Notes: generated by a model not told the origin, from the sequence alone. Shown: positions 8,050 to 17,600, numbered from the stretch's first letter. The stretch: 64,000 nt of DNA from an uncultured Pseudomonas sp. (GCF_943846705.1 NZ_OX044366.1:3906001-3970000), one strand, 5' to 3'. Numbers and translations: made by a program.

Positions 8050-9033
8050 ATGTTGCGAGCGCTTCTATTGACCCTTTGCCTACTCCCCGCTCTGGCTCAA
8101 GCCACGGTCCAGAGCGCTGCGCACAACAGCGTGCAGCAAGCGATGCGCCTGCAAACGGGCCAAGGCTCCCTCTACGGCACCTTGCTTAAGCCCAGTGTTA
8201 CGACGCCGATGGCGGTGGCCTTGCTGATTGCTGGCTCCGGCCCGACTGACCGCGATGGCAATAATCCCGAAGGTGGCCAGAGCGACAGCCTCAAGCGCCT
8301 GGCGCAAAGTTTGGCCAAACAGGGCATCGCCAGCCTGCGCTACGACAAACGCGGGGTCGCCGCCAGCCGCGCCGCCACGCCGGATGAGCGCGAACTCAGT
8401 GTCGAGCGCTATGTCAGCGATGCCGTAGCCTGGGCGCAGCTGCTCAAGACCGACCCGACGTTTGACCGGCTGATTCTGATCGGCCACAGCGAAGGCGCAC
8501 TGATTGCCAGCCTGGTCGCCGAACAAGCCCAGGCCGATGCCCTGGTATCAATAGCCGGTAGCTCACGACCGATTGACCAACTGCTGCGCGAGCAACTGGC
8601 CGCACGCCTGCCGCCGCCACTGCTGGCGCAAAGTAACCTGCTGCTCGACCGCCTTTTGGCTGGGCAACTCAGCCCGCAGGTACCTAAACAATTGCAGGTG
8701 CTGTTTCGCCCCAGCGTGCAGCCTTATCTGATTTCTCTGCTGCAACAGCATCCTGGCCAGGCTTTCGCGCGCCTGCAGATCCCTGCGCTGATCGTACAAG
8801 GCAGCCACGATATTCAGGTCAGCGTCGCCGACGCCAAAGCGCTGCAAGCCGCCAAAGCGGATGCCGAGCTGCTGATCATCCCAGGCATGAACCATATGCT
8901 GCGCATCAGCGCGCTGGATTTACCGGCGCAACTGGCCAGCTATGACAACCCTCGCTTGCCATTGGCCCACGGTCTAAGCGAGCAGATCGCGCGCTTTATC
9001 CAGCGCAGCGGCAAAAGGCCGACCTCCAGTTAG
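8050..9033 (+). CDS. Secreted alpha/beta hydrolase
   Basis: A 327-residue hydrolase with an N-terminal signal peptide (MLRALLLTLCLLPALAQA) predicting export. The nucleophile elbow GHSEG holds Ser147. The late acid/base region contains SHDIQVSVADA and PGMNHML, a likely Asp and His of the triad. It resembles serine-aminopeptidase/acyl-hydrolase proteins of the YqiA/BAAT type found beside aroC in Pseudomonas. The start at 8050 is chosen because the signal peptide begins there; the frame extends upstream to 7879. The substrate is unknown. Confidence 0.8.
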   Translation: MLRALLLTLCLLPALAQATVQSAAHNSVQQAMRLQTGQGSLYGTLLKPSVTTPMAVALLIAGSGPTDRDGNNPEGGQSDSLKRLAQSLAKQGIASLRYDKRGVAASRAATPDERELSVERYVSDAVAWAQLLKTDPTFDRLILIGHSEGALIASLVAEQAQADALVSIAGSSRPIDQLLREQLAARLPPPLLAQSNLLLDRLLAGQLSPQVPKQLQVLFRPSVQPYLISLLQQHPGQAFARLQIPALIVQGSHDIQVSVADAKALQAAKADAELLIIPGMNHMLRISALDLPAQLASYDNPRLPLAHGLSEQIARFIQRSGKRPTSS

Positions 9034-9102
9034 CCGAGTAACGGCCGATAAGCGCTTTGACAGGCGCCAACTGTTTCGGCGTCGCGCACAGGACCGCTGT
9101 TT

Positions 9103-9894
9103 ATGACCACCAGCCCCGCGCCGCAAACTGCCACCGACGCTGCACCGCAAGAAGTCGTCGAGCCCGCTCACCCCTGGGCCGAGCTGGCGCCCGAGCACTT
9201 TCATTTATTGCGCCTGGCGCCCTTGCCCATCGACCGCCATACCGGCGCGCGGCCGCTGCGTTTTATCCAGCTGGGCCGTGTCGAACGCCAGAGCAAGCAG
9301 CACAGCCTGCTGCGCCTGACCCTGCAGCTACCCGGCCAACGGCAGCGCAAGGAACAAAACACCCTCGAAATCTGGGCTGAGCATGAGCACCGCAGGGTCC
9401 GATTTGGCCCGGAGCAAGGCCTGCAAGTCGAACCGGAGAACCGTGGCCTTGGGCGCTTTCTTCTGGCCCAGGGGATTGTCTGGGCACGCCAGCACTTTGC
9501 CCATTACCACGTGGAAACTAACTCGCTGCCTAGCCAGAGCGGCTTGAGCGAGGTCGCGCGCGCCCGCCGTGACCACTGCCTGCAGGCTCAGGGTTTTGTG
9601 GTCGAGTACCTCGACCCGTTAAACCTCAACGCGCAGTGCGGCGCAGCACGGGTCAGCGCGCTGCATGGCGATTGGCATACGGAAAAAGTGCAGATCATCG
9701 AATTGCTGGACGCCGCCAGCATGCTCCAGCAGGCCGATCAGAATCTGCACGAGCAGGACGTCAAGCTACGCAAGTCGGCCGAGCGCATTGAGGTGTTGAA
9801 ACGCGAAGACGGCAGCTTACGTTTCACCATCACCTGCCTGGTGGCCTTCTGCTTGTTTCAGGCCTGCCTGCTGATCTGGATGGCCACGCGCTAG
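9103..9894 (+). CDS. Membrane-anchored protein with a GNAT-like core
   Basis: A 263-residue protein of unknown function. Residues about 110-170 resemble the acetyl-CoA-binding part of GNAT acetyltransferases: ENRGLGRFLLAQGIVWARQ fits the Q/RxxGxG loop plus helix, followed by a strand and LQAQGFVVEYLD. A charged, probably coiled-coil stretch (about 205-240) follows, and then a single C-terminal hydrophobic segment (about 241-260) ending in ATR, giving a tail-anchor topology with the domain in the cytoplasm. It follows the secreted hydrolase by 69 bases. The acetyltransferase reading is tentative. Confidence 0.65.
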   Translation: MTTSPAPQTATDAAPQEVVEPAHPWAELAPEHFHLLRLAPLPIDRHTGARPLRFIQLGRVERQSKQHSLLRLTLQLPGQRQRKEQNTLEIWAEHEHRRVRFGPEQGLQVEPENRGLGRFLLAQGIVWARQHFAHYHVETNSLPSQSGLSEVARARRDHCLQAQGFVVEYLDPLNLNAQCGAARVSALHGDWHTEKVQIIELLDAASMLQQADQNLHEQDVKLRKSAERIEVLKREDGSLRFTITCLVAFCLFQACLLIWMATR

Positions 9895-9941
9895 CAGGTA
9901 TCAAAAGCAACGTAGACGGTGCCACCGCCCCGAAACACTGC

Positions 9942-10511
9942 TCAGCGGCTAAGGCGTGCTTCCAATTGCAGCTTGATCGCCGGCCAATCATGGTCGGTGA
10001 TGCTGTACAGCACGCTGTCGTCCAAACGTCCATCGGCCAGGCGGCGGTGATTGCGCAGCACGCCTTCACGCCGCGCCCCGAGTTTTTCGATGGCGCGTTG
10101 CGAGCGCAGGTTGCTGGCAGCGGTTTTCAGCTGCACGCGAACCATGCCCCAGCTCTCGAAGGCATGTTTGAGCATCAGGTATTTGATCAGGGTGTTGAGC
10201 CCCGTGCCATGCTGACTGCGATCCAGCCAGGTCCAGCCGATCTCTGTGGCCGGCAAGCTGCTGACAAAATCGGCAAAGCGGGTGGTGCCGACCAGCTGTT
10301 CGCCGAGGCGAATGACAAAGGGCAAGGCCCGCCCTTCGCGCTGCGCCAGCAGGCCCTCGCGGTACCAGTCGAGGCGCTGGGTGCCATTCATATGCAGCAG
10401 TTCGGCGCGATTGGCTTCAGCCAGGCTCACCAACGCCGGGATATCGCCATCGACCATGGGCTCGATGCGCACCCCACCCCGTTGCAGCGTTATCAGTTGC
10501 GGCTTGAACAT
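9942..10511 (-). CDS. GNAT family acetyltransferase, RimJ/RimL type
   Basis: A 189-residue N-acetyltransferase with the RimL-like layout: an N-terminal strand block, WTWLDRSQHGTGLNTLIKYLMLKHAFE as the acetyl-CoA-binding loop and helix, and then VQLKTAASNLRSQRAIEKLGARREGVLR, the typical motif B with the N-x-x-S-x-x-A-I-x-K-L-G pattern. The family acetylates N-terminal or other primary amines of proteins and small molecules. The start at 10511 (MFKPQL) fits the homology better than the upstream ATG. It is convergent with the 9103 gene. The substrate is not known. Confidence 0.85.
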   Translation of the reverse strand: MFKPQLITLQRGGVRIEPMVDGDIPALVSLAEANRAELLHMNGTQRLDWYREGLLAQREGRALPFVIRLGEQLVGTTRFADFVSSLPATEIGWTWLDRSQHGTGLNTLIKYLMLKHAFESWGMVRVQLKTAASNLRSQRAIEKLGARREGVLRNHRRLADGRLDDSVLYSITDHDWPAIKLQLEARLSR

Positions 10512-10752
10512 AGGGCCCTTCCTCGCACAGCGTCGCTGCACAACACGCTAACAGCGCCCACTGGCACACACAATCGGCAACAGTAATAACCTCCTCCACG
10601 CGTGCGACCTTGGTCGTGCCTGACGCGCCGCTACTTTGCTGCGAGACTACTGCCCATAATCTGCCCTGAGTCCTGAAGCGCTAGGCTCTGCACCACTGCC
10701 ACGCTGCTGTTAAGGCTGCGGCAGTCTCTCAACCTTTGTTTTTGGAGTACGC

Positions 10753-13700
10753 ATGACCCTGTCTAGCGGGTTGATCGCCGCAGTTGCGCTGATCTACATG
10801 GCCATTCTGTTTGCCATCGCCTTCTACGGCGACCGCCGTGCCGCGCCCATGCCGCCACGGGTGCGGGCCTGGGTCTATAGCTTGTCGCTGGCGGTGTACT
10901 GCACCAGCTGGACGTTTTTTGGTGCCGTCGGCCAGGCCGCCGAGCAGCTCTGGTCGTTCCTGCCGATCTACCTCGGACCGATCATCATTCTGGTCTTTGC
11001 GCCCTGGGTGCTGCAGAAGATGGTGATGATCAGCAAACAGGAAAACATCACCTCGATTGCCGACTTCATCGCCGCGCGCTACGGCAAATCGCAGCCCCTG
11101 GCGGTGGTGGTGGCGCTGGTCTGCCTGGTCGGCGTACTGCCCTATATCGCCCTGCAACTCAAAGGCATCGTGCTCGGCGTCAACCTGCTGATTGGCGCAG
11201 GCGCAGGGGCTACGGGCACCAGCGCTCAGGACACCGCGCTGATCGTCTCGCTGGTCCTGGCGCTGTTCACCATTTTGTTTGGCACGCGCAACCTGGATGT
11301 CACCGAACACCACCGCGGCATGGTACTGGCGATTGCCTTCGAGTCGCTGGTCAAGCTGCTGGCCTTCCTCGCCGTCGGTGCCTTTGTCACCTATGGCCTG
11401 TACAACGGCTTTGCCGACCTGTTTAACCAAGCCAATGCCAGCCCTGCGCTGACGAACTTCTGGGCGGAAACCGTAAACTGGCCGGCGATGATGATGCAGA
11501 CCGGCCTCGCGATGATCGCCATCATCTGTTTGCCGCGGCAGTTCCATGTGACCGTGGTGGAGAACATCGAGCCCAATGACTTGAAGCTGGCGCGCTGGGT
11601 GTTCCCCGCCTACCTGATACTCGCTGCGCTGTTCGTGGTGCCGATTGCCCTGGCCGGGCAGATGTTGCTGCCAAGTGGCGTGACCCCGGACTCCTTCGTG
11701 ATCAGCCTGCCGCTGGCCGAGGCGCACCCAGCACTGGCGCTGCTGGCCTTTATCGGCGGTGCGTCGGCGGCCACCGGCATGGTGATTGTCGCCTCGGTGG
11801 CGCTGTCGACCATGATTTCCAACGACATGCTGCTACCCTGGTTGCTGCGCCGGCAGAACACCGAACGGCCTTTCGAAGCCTTCCGCCACTGGATGCTCAC
11901 CGCGCGCCGCGTGAGCATCGTGGTGATCCTGTTGCTGGCCTACGTCTGCTATCGCCTGCTCGGCTCCAACGCCAGCCTGGCGACCATTGGCCAGGTATCC
12001 TTCGCCGCCATCGGCCAGTTGGCTCCGGCGATGTTTGGCGCGCTGGTGTGGAAACAGGCCAACCGCCAAGGGGTATTCGCCGGGCTGCTGATCGGTGCAT
12101 TGATCTGGTTCTACACCCTGGTCATGCCCTTGATCGCGCGCAGCTTCGGCTGGCCGATGGAGGCCTTGCCGGGGATCCAAACCCTGCTGTACGGCACCCT
12201 AGGCTTTGAAGTCGACCCACTGACCCGTGGCGTAGTGCTGTCGCTGGCCGGTAACTTCTTGCTGTTTGCCTGGGTGTCGTACTTTTCCCGCGCACGGGTA
12301 GCGGAATACTGGCAGGCCGGGCGCTTTATTGGCCATGACCTGGGCAACAAACCGAGTAGCCGCAGCATGCTGGCCGTGCAGGTCGGCGATCTGCTGCTGC
12401 TGGCCAACCGCTTTGTTGGCGAAGACCGCGCACGCCAGAGCTTTATGCGCTTTGCCTATCGCCAGGGCAAAAGCTTCGACCCCAGCCAGACCGCCAACAG
12501 TGACTGGATTGCCCACACCGAGCGCCTACTGGCCGGCGTATTGGGCGCGTCCTCAACCCGCGCGGTGGTCAAGGCCGCCATTGAAGGCCGCGAAATGCAG
12601 GTCGAAGATGTGGTGCGCATCGTCGACGAAGCCTCGGAAGTGCTGCAGTTCAACCGCGCGCTACTGCAAGGGGCGATCGAGAACATCACCCAAGGCATCA
12701 GTGTGGTCGATCAGTCGCTGCGCCTGGTGGCCTGGAACAACCGCTATATCGAGCTGTTCAACTACCCCGATGGCCTGGTGTATGTCGGCCGACCTGTGGC
12801 GGAATTAATCCGTTTCAATGCCGAGCGCGGCCTGCTCGGTGGTGGCGATATCGAAGAGCATGTCAGCAAGCGCCTGTACTGGATGCGTCAGGGTACGGCG
12901 CACACCTCCGAGCGTCTGTTCCCCAACGGTCGGGTGATTGAGCTGATCGGCAACCCGATGCCAGGCGGCGGCTTTGTCATGAGTTTTACCGACATCACCG
13001 AGTTCCGCGAGGCCGAGCGTGCGCTGAAAGATGCCAACGAGGGCCTGGAGCAACGGGTCAGCGAGCGCACCCATGAGCTGTCGCAACTGAACCAAGCGCT
13101 GACCGAAGCTAAACGCGTGGCCGAGACCGCTAACCAGTCGAAAACCCGCTTCCTGGCTGCCGTCAGCCATGACCTGATGCAGCCGTTGAATGCCGCACGG
13201 CTGTTTTCCGCCGCCCTCTCCCACCAGGATGACGTGCTGCCTGCGGATGCCCGCGAGTTGGTGCGCCACCTGGACAGTTCGCTGCGTTCGGCCGAAGACC
13301 TGATCAGCGACCTGCTGGACATCTCGCGCTTGGAAAACGGCCGTATCACCCCGGACCGTCATGCTTTCGTGCTGAATAATCTGTTCGACACCCTCGGTGC
13401 GGAATTCAAGGTGCTGGCCGCCGAACAAGGCGTGGACTTCCGCCTGCACGGCAGCCGCCTGCGCGTCGACAGCGACATCAAACTGCTGCGGCGCATCCTG
13501 CAGAACTTCCTGACCAATGCCTTCCGCTACGCCAAGGGTCACGTGGTCCTCGGTGTGCGTCGCCAAGGCCAGCATCTGCGCCTGGAGGTCTGGGACCGCG
13601 GGCCAGGCATACCGGACGACAAGCGCCAGGTGATTTTCGAGGAGTTCAAACGCCTGGACAGCCACCAGACCCGTGCCGAGAAAGGCCTGGGCCTGGGCCT

Positions 13701-14229
13701 GGCGATTGCCGATGGCCTGTGCCGGGTCCTGGGCCACGAGCTGCAAGTGCGCTCCTGGCCAGGCATGGGCAGTGTCTTCAGTGTCACCGTGCCCTTGGCG
13801 CTAAAGGCCGACGCACCGAAGCTGGTTGCTGCAGTGGACCATTACGGCCAGCCGTTGGCCGGCACCCAGGTGCTCTGCGTAGACAACGAAGACAGCATCC
13901 TCACGGGCATGCACAGCCTGTTATCACGCTGGGGCTGCCAGGTCTGGACGGCGCGTAATCGCCTGGAATGCGAGCACCTGTTGAGTGAAGACGTGCGGCC
14001 ACAATTGGCGCTGGTGGACTTCCACCTGGATGACGGCGAAACCGGCACCGAGCTGATGGCCTGGCTGCGCACCTACCTGGCTGAGCCGCTTCCCGGCGTG
14101 GTGATCAGTGCCGACGGCCGCCCCGAGCTGATTGCCCAGGTGCATGCCGCCGGCCTCGACTACCTGAGCAAGCCCGTCAAGCCGGCGGCTTTGCGTGCCC
14201 TGCTAAGCCGCCATTTAACCCTGCGTTAG
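10753..14229 (+). CDS. mxtR: Transporter-fused hybrid sensor kinase (MxtR/CrbS type)
   Basis: A 1158-residue protein. Residues 1 to about 490 form a sodium:solute-symporter (SSS) domain with about 13 membrane segments. A linker and a PAS domain (about 635-755) follow, then a coiled coil, a histidine-kinase core with phospho-acceptor His806 (AAVSHDLMQP), a HATPase with WDRGPGIP and GLGLGLAIADG, and a C-terminal receiver with Asp1089. This domain order is that of MxtR/CrbS, which with the response regulator ErdR/CrbR controls the acetate switch (acs). The start has a good GGAG site. The partner regulator is not in the window. The name rests on architecture and recalled homology. Confidence 0.85.
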   Translation: MTLSSGLIAAVALIYMAILFAIAFYGDRRAAPMPPRVRAWVYSLSLAVYCTSWTFFGAVGQAAEQLWSFLPIYLGPIIILVFAPWVLQKMVMISKQENITSIADFIAARYGKSQPLAVVVALVCLVGVLPYIALQLKGIVLGVNLLIGAGAGATGTSAQDTALIVSLVLALFTILFGTRNLDVTEHHRGMVLAIAFESLVKLLAFLAVGAFVTYGLYNGFADLFNQANASPALTNFWAETVNWPAMMMQTGLAMIAIICLPRQFHVTVVENIEPNDLKLARWVFPAYLILAALFVVPIALAGQMLLPSGVTPDSFVISLPLAEAHPALALLAFIGGASAATGMVIVASVALSTMISNDMLLPWLLRRQNTERPFEAFRHWMLTARRVSIVVILLLAYVCYRLLGSNASLATIGQVSFAAIGQLAPAMFGALVWKQANRQGVFAGLLIGALIWFYTLVMPLIARSFGWPMEALPGIQTLLYGTLGFEVDPLTRGVVLSLAGNFLLFAWVSYFSRARVAEYWQAGRFIGHDLGNKPSSRSMLAVQVGDLLLLANRFVGEDRARQSFMRFAYRQGKSFDPSQTANSDWIAHTERLLAGVLGASSTRAVVKAAIEGREMQVEDVVRIVDEASEVLQFNRALLQGAIENITQGISVVDQSLRLVAWNNRYIELFNYPDGLVYVGRPVAELIRFNAERGLLGGGDIEEHVSKRLYWMRQGTAHTSERLFPNGRVIELIGNPMPGGGFVMSFTDITEFREAERALKDANEGLEQRVSERTHELSQLNQALTEAKRVAETANQSKTRFLAAVSHDLMQPLNAARLFSAALSHQDDVLPADARELVRHLDSSLRSAEDLISDLLDISRLENGRITPDRHAFVLNNLFDTLGAEFKVLAAEQGVDFRLHGSRLRVDSDIKLLRRILQNFLTNAFRYAKGHVVLGVRRQGQHLRLEVWDRGPGIPDDKRQVIFEEFKRLDSHQTRAEKGLGLGLAIADGLCRVLGHELQVRSWPGMGSVFSVTVPLALKADAPKLVAAVDHYGQPLAGTQVLCVDNEDSILTGMHSLLSRWGCQVWTARNRLECEHLLSEDVRPQLALVDFHLDDGETGTELMAWLRTYLAEPLPGVVISADGRPELIAQVHAAGLDYLSKPVKPAALRALLSRHLTLR

Positions 14230-14283
14230 GACAAACAACGGGGCTGAGCACGCTGCAGCTGCAGCGGCTTTACCCCACAACGA

Positions 14284-15210
14284 CTAGAGACGCGCGCGGA
14301 ACAAGGCCTGATGTTCACGGCACTGCTCGGCGGCCAGGAGGAATACCCCGTGACCGCCGCGCGTGAATTCCAGCCAGGTGAAATCGACTTCCGGGTACAG
14401 GGCTTCGACATGCCCTTGGCTATTACCGACTTCAACAATCAGCACACCCTTCTCGGTTAGGTGGTCGGCGGCTTCAGCCAGCATACGCCGCACCAGGTCC
14501 AGACCATCTTCACCACAGGCCAGGCCCAGCTCCGGCTCGTGCTGATACTCGGCCGGCATGTCGGCAAAATCTTCAGCGTCGACGTAAGGCGGGTTCGACA
14601 CAATCAGGTCGAAACGCTGAGCCGGCAGCCCGTCAAAACCATCGCCCTGTACGGTGTAGACGCGCTCGTCCAGGCCATGCCGTTCGATATTCTGGTTGGC
14701 CACTTCCAGCGCCTCAAACGACAAGTCACCGAGCACCACCTCGGCCTCGGGGAACTCATAGGCGCAGGCAATCCCGATACAACCCGAACCGGTGCACAGG
14801 TCGAGAATCCGCATTGGCTGCATGGCCAGCCACGGCTCGAAGCGCTGCTCAATCAGCTCGCTAATCGGTGAGCGCGGAATCAGCACGCGCTCATCGACGA
14901 TAAACGACATGCCGCAAAACCAAGCCTCGCCCAGCAGGTAGGCAGTGGGCACACGCTCATTGATACGCCGCGCGAGCAGCGCATGCAGGTGCGCATGCTC
15001 GTCGTCTTCCAGGCGGCAATCGAGGTAGCTGTCGGCAATCTCATAGGGCAGATGCAGGGCACCGAGGACCAACTGCCGCGCTTCGTCCCAGGCATTGTCG
15101 GTGCCGTGGCCGAAGAACAGCTCCTCGCCATGAAACCGACTGACCGCCCAGCGAATGTAGTCACGCACAGTGCGCAGGCGGGTTGGGTGGGCATGTATAG
15201 CGTCGGTCAC
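14284..15210 (-). CDS. prmB: Ribosomal protein uL3 glutamine N5-methyltransferase
   Basis: An AdoMet-dependent methyltransferase that modifies a glutamine of ribosomal protein L3. The N-terminal helical domain contains RDYIRWAVSRF and FFGHG, typical of PrmB. The Rossmann motif is LDLCTGSGCIGIACA, and the catalytic VSNPPYVDAEDF carries the NPPY signature of glutamine/adenine N-methyltransferases. I prefer a GTG start at 15210, with GGAGAG five bases upstream, giving 308 residues. An ATG at 15240 in frame would add ten residues. It is convergent with the mxtR gene. Confidence 0.92.
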   Translation of the reverse strand: MTDAIHAHPTRLRTVRDYIRWAVSRFHGEELFFGHGTDNAWDEARQLVLGALHLPYEIADSYLDCRLEDDEHAHLHALLARRINERVPTAYLLGEAWFCGMSFIVDERVLIPRSPISELIEQRFEPWLAMQPMRILDLCTGSGCIGIACAYEFPEAEVVLGDLSFEALEVANQNIERHGLDERVYTVQGDGFDGLPAQRFDLIVSNPPYVDAEDFADMPAEYQHEPELGLACGEDGLDLVRRMLAEAADHLTEKGVLIVEVGNSQGHVEALYPEVDFTWLEFTRGGHGVFLLAAEQCREHQALFRARL

Positions 15211-15363
15211 GGTAACTCTCCGCAAGAAAAAGTCCGCCATTCTAGCAGCCTGCCACGCTTACCCGCGCCTGGACTCAGCGCCTGCTTATCGGGGTGACGC
15301 ATAGCTGACTGTAAAGGCCGCCGTAGTCACAAAGTAAACCTGCCTAAGCCTCACGCCACATCG

Positions 15364-15369
15364 TATAAT
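15364..15369 (+). promoter_or_regulatory. Possible -10 element upstream of nhaD
   Basis: A perfect TATAAT lies 53 bases before the nhaD start in an otherwise AT-enriched stretch. A matching -35 hexamer at 16-18 bases upstream is poor, so the promoter assignment is tentative. Confidence 0.35.
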
Positions 15370-15421
15370 TTTGTTACCAATTTTCTAACCCTTCCCTACC
15401 CCTTCTCAAGAATCCCTAACC

Positions 15422-16711
15422 ATGGTCATAGATCCCTTCTCGCTCACGGGCTTACTCGTGCTGGCGATATTCCTGATTGGCATGACGCTGATTGTTTTTG
15501 AAGCACAACTGGAGATGGATAAATTCAAGCCGGCGATGTTCATGATGTCCGGCCTGATCGTTATCGGTGCCCACTACGCGTTTTACGACCCCAATGGCTT
15601 CCAGTACTTCCTGCATGCGCAGAATGAAATCAAGGAAGAACTGTTCGGTCTGATCGCCTTTATGGCGTTTATGTGGATGATCGTCGAGCTGCTTAACGAG
15701 CGAAATGTGTTCACCGCGCTCAATGGCTACCTGATGCGCAAAGGCCTCGGTGCACGCGGCATGTTCTGGGCCACCGGCGCGCTGTCGGCGCTGCTCTCGC
15801 CGTTTCTCAACAACATCACCACGGCGATGATCTTCGGCAAAACGGTGAAGAACATCTCAACCAATCAGCGTTACACGCATATTTCGCTGTGCAACATCGT
15901 CGTCGCGTCTAACTCCGGGGTGTGGTTTCTCGGCACTTCGACCAGCCTGATGGTGGTGCTGGCCGGCAAAATCAGCATCGCCGGTTTGTTGCTGCTGATC
16001 CCTTCGGCGCTGATTGGCTGGTTGCTGTTCGCCGCCACTCTGCACTTTTTCTACCTACGCAAACTCGATGGGGAGAGCTTGGTCCACCTTGCTGACCCCG
16101 CCGAGTCAGCTCTCAAGCCTGGTGGCGCGGGCCTGGCATTGGTTGGCTTCTGCGCCGTATTCGGCGCGGTGCTGTGCAATATTGTGCTGAAAGTCAGCAT
16201 CGAATTTGCCATCGGCATCGGCCTGGGCATCGTCGCCCTGTACGCCTGGCTGCTGATGCGCCGCGGCATCGAACTGCCCTGGCAGGACCAGCTGCAAAAA
16301 GTCGAGTGGAACGCCCTGCTGTTCTTTATCGGCATCATCACCTCGGTGGCGTGCCTCAACCACGTCGGCTGGCTGTCGTATATCTCGCAGCTGTTCGACG
16401 TGATGCACCCTACCGCCGTGAACGTGGTGCTCGGCGTGGCCTCCGGGGTAATGGACAACGTGCCAGTAGAAGCGGCGGCGCTGATGTCGAACCCCGAACT
16501 GGGGCTTAACCAGTGGGCACTGAATGCGCTGATGGTCGGCATTGGCGGCTCGCTGACGGTGGTCGGTTCAGCCGCTGGGATCATGGCCATGTCACTGGAC
16601 AAGACCTACAGCTTCGCCGTGCACCTGAAGTTCCTGCCCGCGATTCTGGTCAACTTCTTCGGCTCGCTGGGTATCTGGTACCTGCAGTTCGAGTTGTTCG
16701 GCCTGTACTGA
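15422..16711 (+). CDS. nhaD: Na+/H+ antiporter of the NhaD type
   Basis: A 429-residue, strongly hydrophobic protein with about 12 predicted membrane segments from the ArsB/NhaD ion-transporter superfamily. Typical conserved stretches are LLSPFLNNITTAMIFG in the first half, WNALLFFIGIITSVACLNHVGWL and ASGVMDNVPVEAAAL in the second half, where a DNVP motif holds a likely ion-binding Asp, and VGIGGSLTVVGSAAGI. NhaD proteins exchange sodium or lithium for protons at alkaline pH and are common in marine or salt-tolerant bacteria. The gene stands alone with its own likely promoter. Confidence 0.88.
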   Translation: MVIDPFSLTGLLVLAIFLIGMTLIVFEAQLEMDKFKPAMFMMSGLIVIGAHYAFYDPNGFQYFLHAQNEIKEELFGLIAFMAFMWMIVELLNERNVFTALNGYLMRKGLGARGMFWATGALSALLSPFLNNITTAMIFGKTVKNISTNQRYTHISLCNIVVASNSGVWFLGTSTSLMVVLAGKISIAGLLLLIPSALIGWLLFAATLHFFYLRKLDGESLVHLADPAESALKPGGAGLALVGFCAVFGAVLCNIVLKVSIEFAIGIGLGIVALYAWLLMRRGIELPWQDQLQKVEWNALLFFIGIITSVACLNHVGWLSYISQLFDVMHPTAVNVVLGVASGVMDNVPVEAAALMSNPELGLNQWALNALMVGIGGSLTVVGSAAGIMAMSLDKTYSFAVHLKFLPAILVNFFGSLGIWYLQFELFGLY

Positions 16712-16929
16712 TAGTGATTCATAAGCTGTGGCGTGACTTAGCGGGCTGGATAACGGCCCCCGGTCACGCGTGAGGCGCAACGCCTTTCCCGGCAATTGCC
16801 GGCCCTTGGCAGCCAGGCGAACAGCCCGCCACCCAGGCAGCACATAAGATCATCAGCTGCAATGGTTCACAGAAGTGCGGTACGGGTGGACAATGGCTGG
16901 TCTGTCCATGCCAGCTTGGAGCTTCTGCC

Positions 16930-17526
16930 ATGTCCCGCCAAAAAACGATGTTCGCCCTCACTGGCCGTGCCCATGCACCGGCCAACTTGAGTAATGCGAC
17001 CTTGCTGATCATCGATGCGCAGGAGGAATACCGCAGCGGCGTCTTGCAGTTACCGGGGCTGGATGCGGCACTGGCAGAGATTGCTCAACTGCTCGCCGCT
17101 GCACGTCAGCACGGCAGTGCCATCGTCCATATCAAACACCTGGGCATTCCCGATGGCCTGCTCGACCCCCGCGGCCCACGCGGCATGCACCTGCCCGAAG
17201 TCGCGCCGCTGCCGGGGGAAATCATTGTGGAGAAGCGCATGCCCAACGCGTTTAATGGCACCGACCTGCATGAGCGCCTGCAAGCGCTGGGGCACCTGGA
17301 TCTGATTGTCTGCGGCTTTATGACCCACTCGAGCGTCAGCACCACGGTACGCGCCACCAAAGACTATGGTTACCGTTGCACGGTGGTCGATGCCGCCTGC
17401 GCCACCCGCGACCTACCGACCCTCGACGACCAGGTAATCAGCGCCGCCGACATGCACCGCGCCGAGATGATCGCCCTAGCCGACAACTTTGCCGCCGTGG
17501 TACCGCACGCCAGCGCCCTGATCTAA
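16930..17526 (+). CDS. Isochorismatase-like hydrolase with Ser in place of the catalytic Cys
   Basis: A 198-residue member of the isochorismatase/cysteine-hydrolase superfamily. Of the usual Asp-Lys-Cys triad, Asp29 (LLIIDAQEEY) and Lys102 (EKRMPNAF) are present. The motif GFMTHxCVxxTxR reads GFMTHSSVSTTVR, so the nucleophile position is Ser135 (codon AGC, one base from TGC). The cis-peptide loop and remaining fold look intact. True isochorismatases such as EntB also lack the Cys, so activity on a different bond is possible. The substrate is unknown. The gene stands alone, 218 bp after nhaD. Confidence 0.85.
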   Translation: MSRQKTMFALTGRAHAPANLSNATLLIIDAQEEYRSGVLQLPGLDAALAEIAQLLAAARQHGSAIVHIKHLGIPDGLLDPRGPRGMHLPEVAPLPGEIIVEKRMPNAFNGTDLHERLQALGHLDLIVCGFMTHSSVSTTVRATKDYGYRCTVVDAACATRDLPTLDDQVISAADMHRAEMIALADNFAAVVPHASALI

Positions 17527-17561
17527 GCAGCCGCCCAGCGCGCTGCAGTTCGCAACTTGCA

Positions 17562-17600
17562 CATGTACTGGCCGCCACAGTTGAACCACGCCAGTACATG
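17562..17600. repeat. 11-base inverted repeat
   Basis: CATGTACTGGC (17562-17572) and GCCAGTACATG (17590-17600) are perfect inverted repeats around a 17-base loop, between the isochorismatase-like gene and the next small gene. There is no T-run after it, so it is more likely an operator or an mRNA structure than a terminator. Confidence 0.45.

Noticed and set aside
10729..11727. Long open frame antisense to the SSS domain of the sensor kinase
   Set aside because: It is composed of repeated Gln/His/Arg/Asp runs typical of antisense of GC-rich codons, and the sense strand has a clear SSS-kinase protein.
12805..13746. Long open frame antisense to the PAS and kinase part of the mxtR gene
   Set aside because: Low-complexity composition without domains, fully covered by a recognised kinase on the other strand.
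16789..16802. Palindrome CCGGCAATTGCCGG after nhaD
   Set aside because: It has no loop or T-run and is short; not enough for a terminator or operator call.
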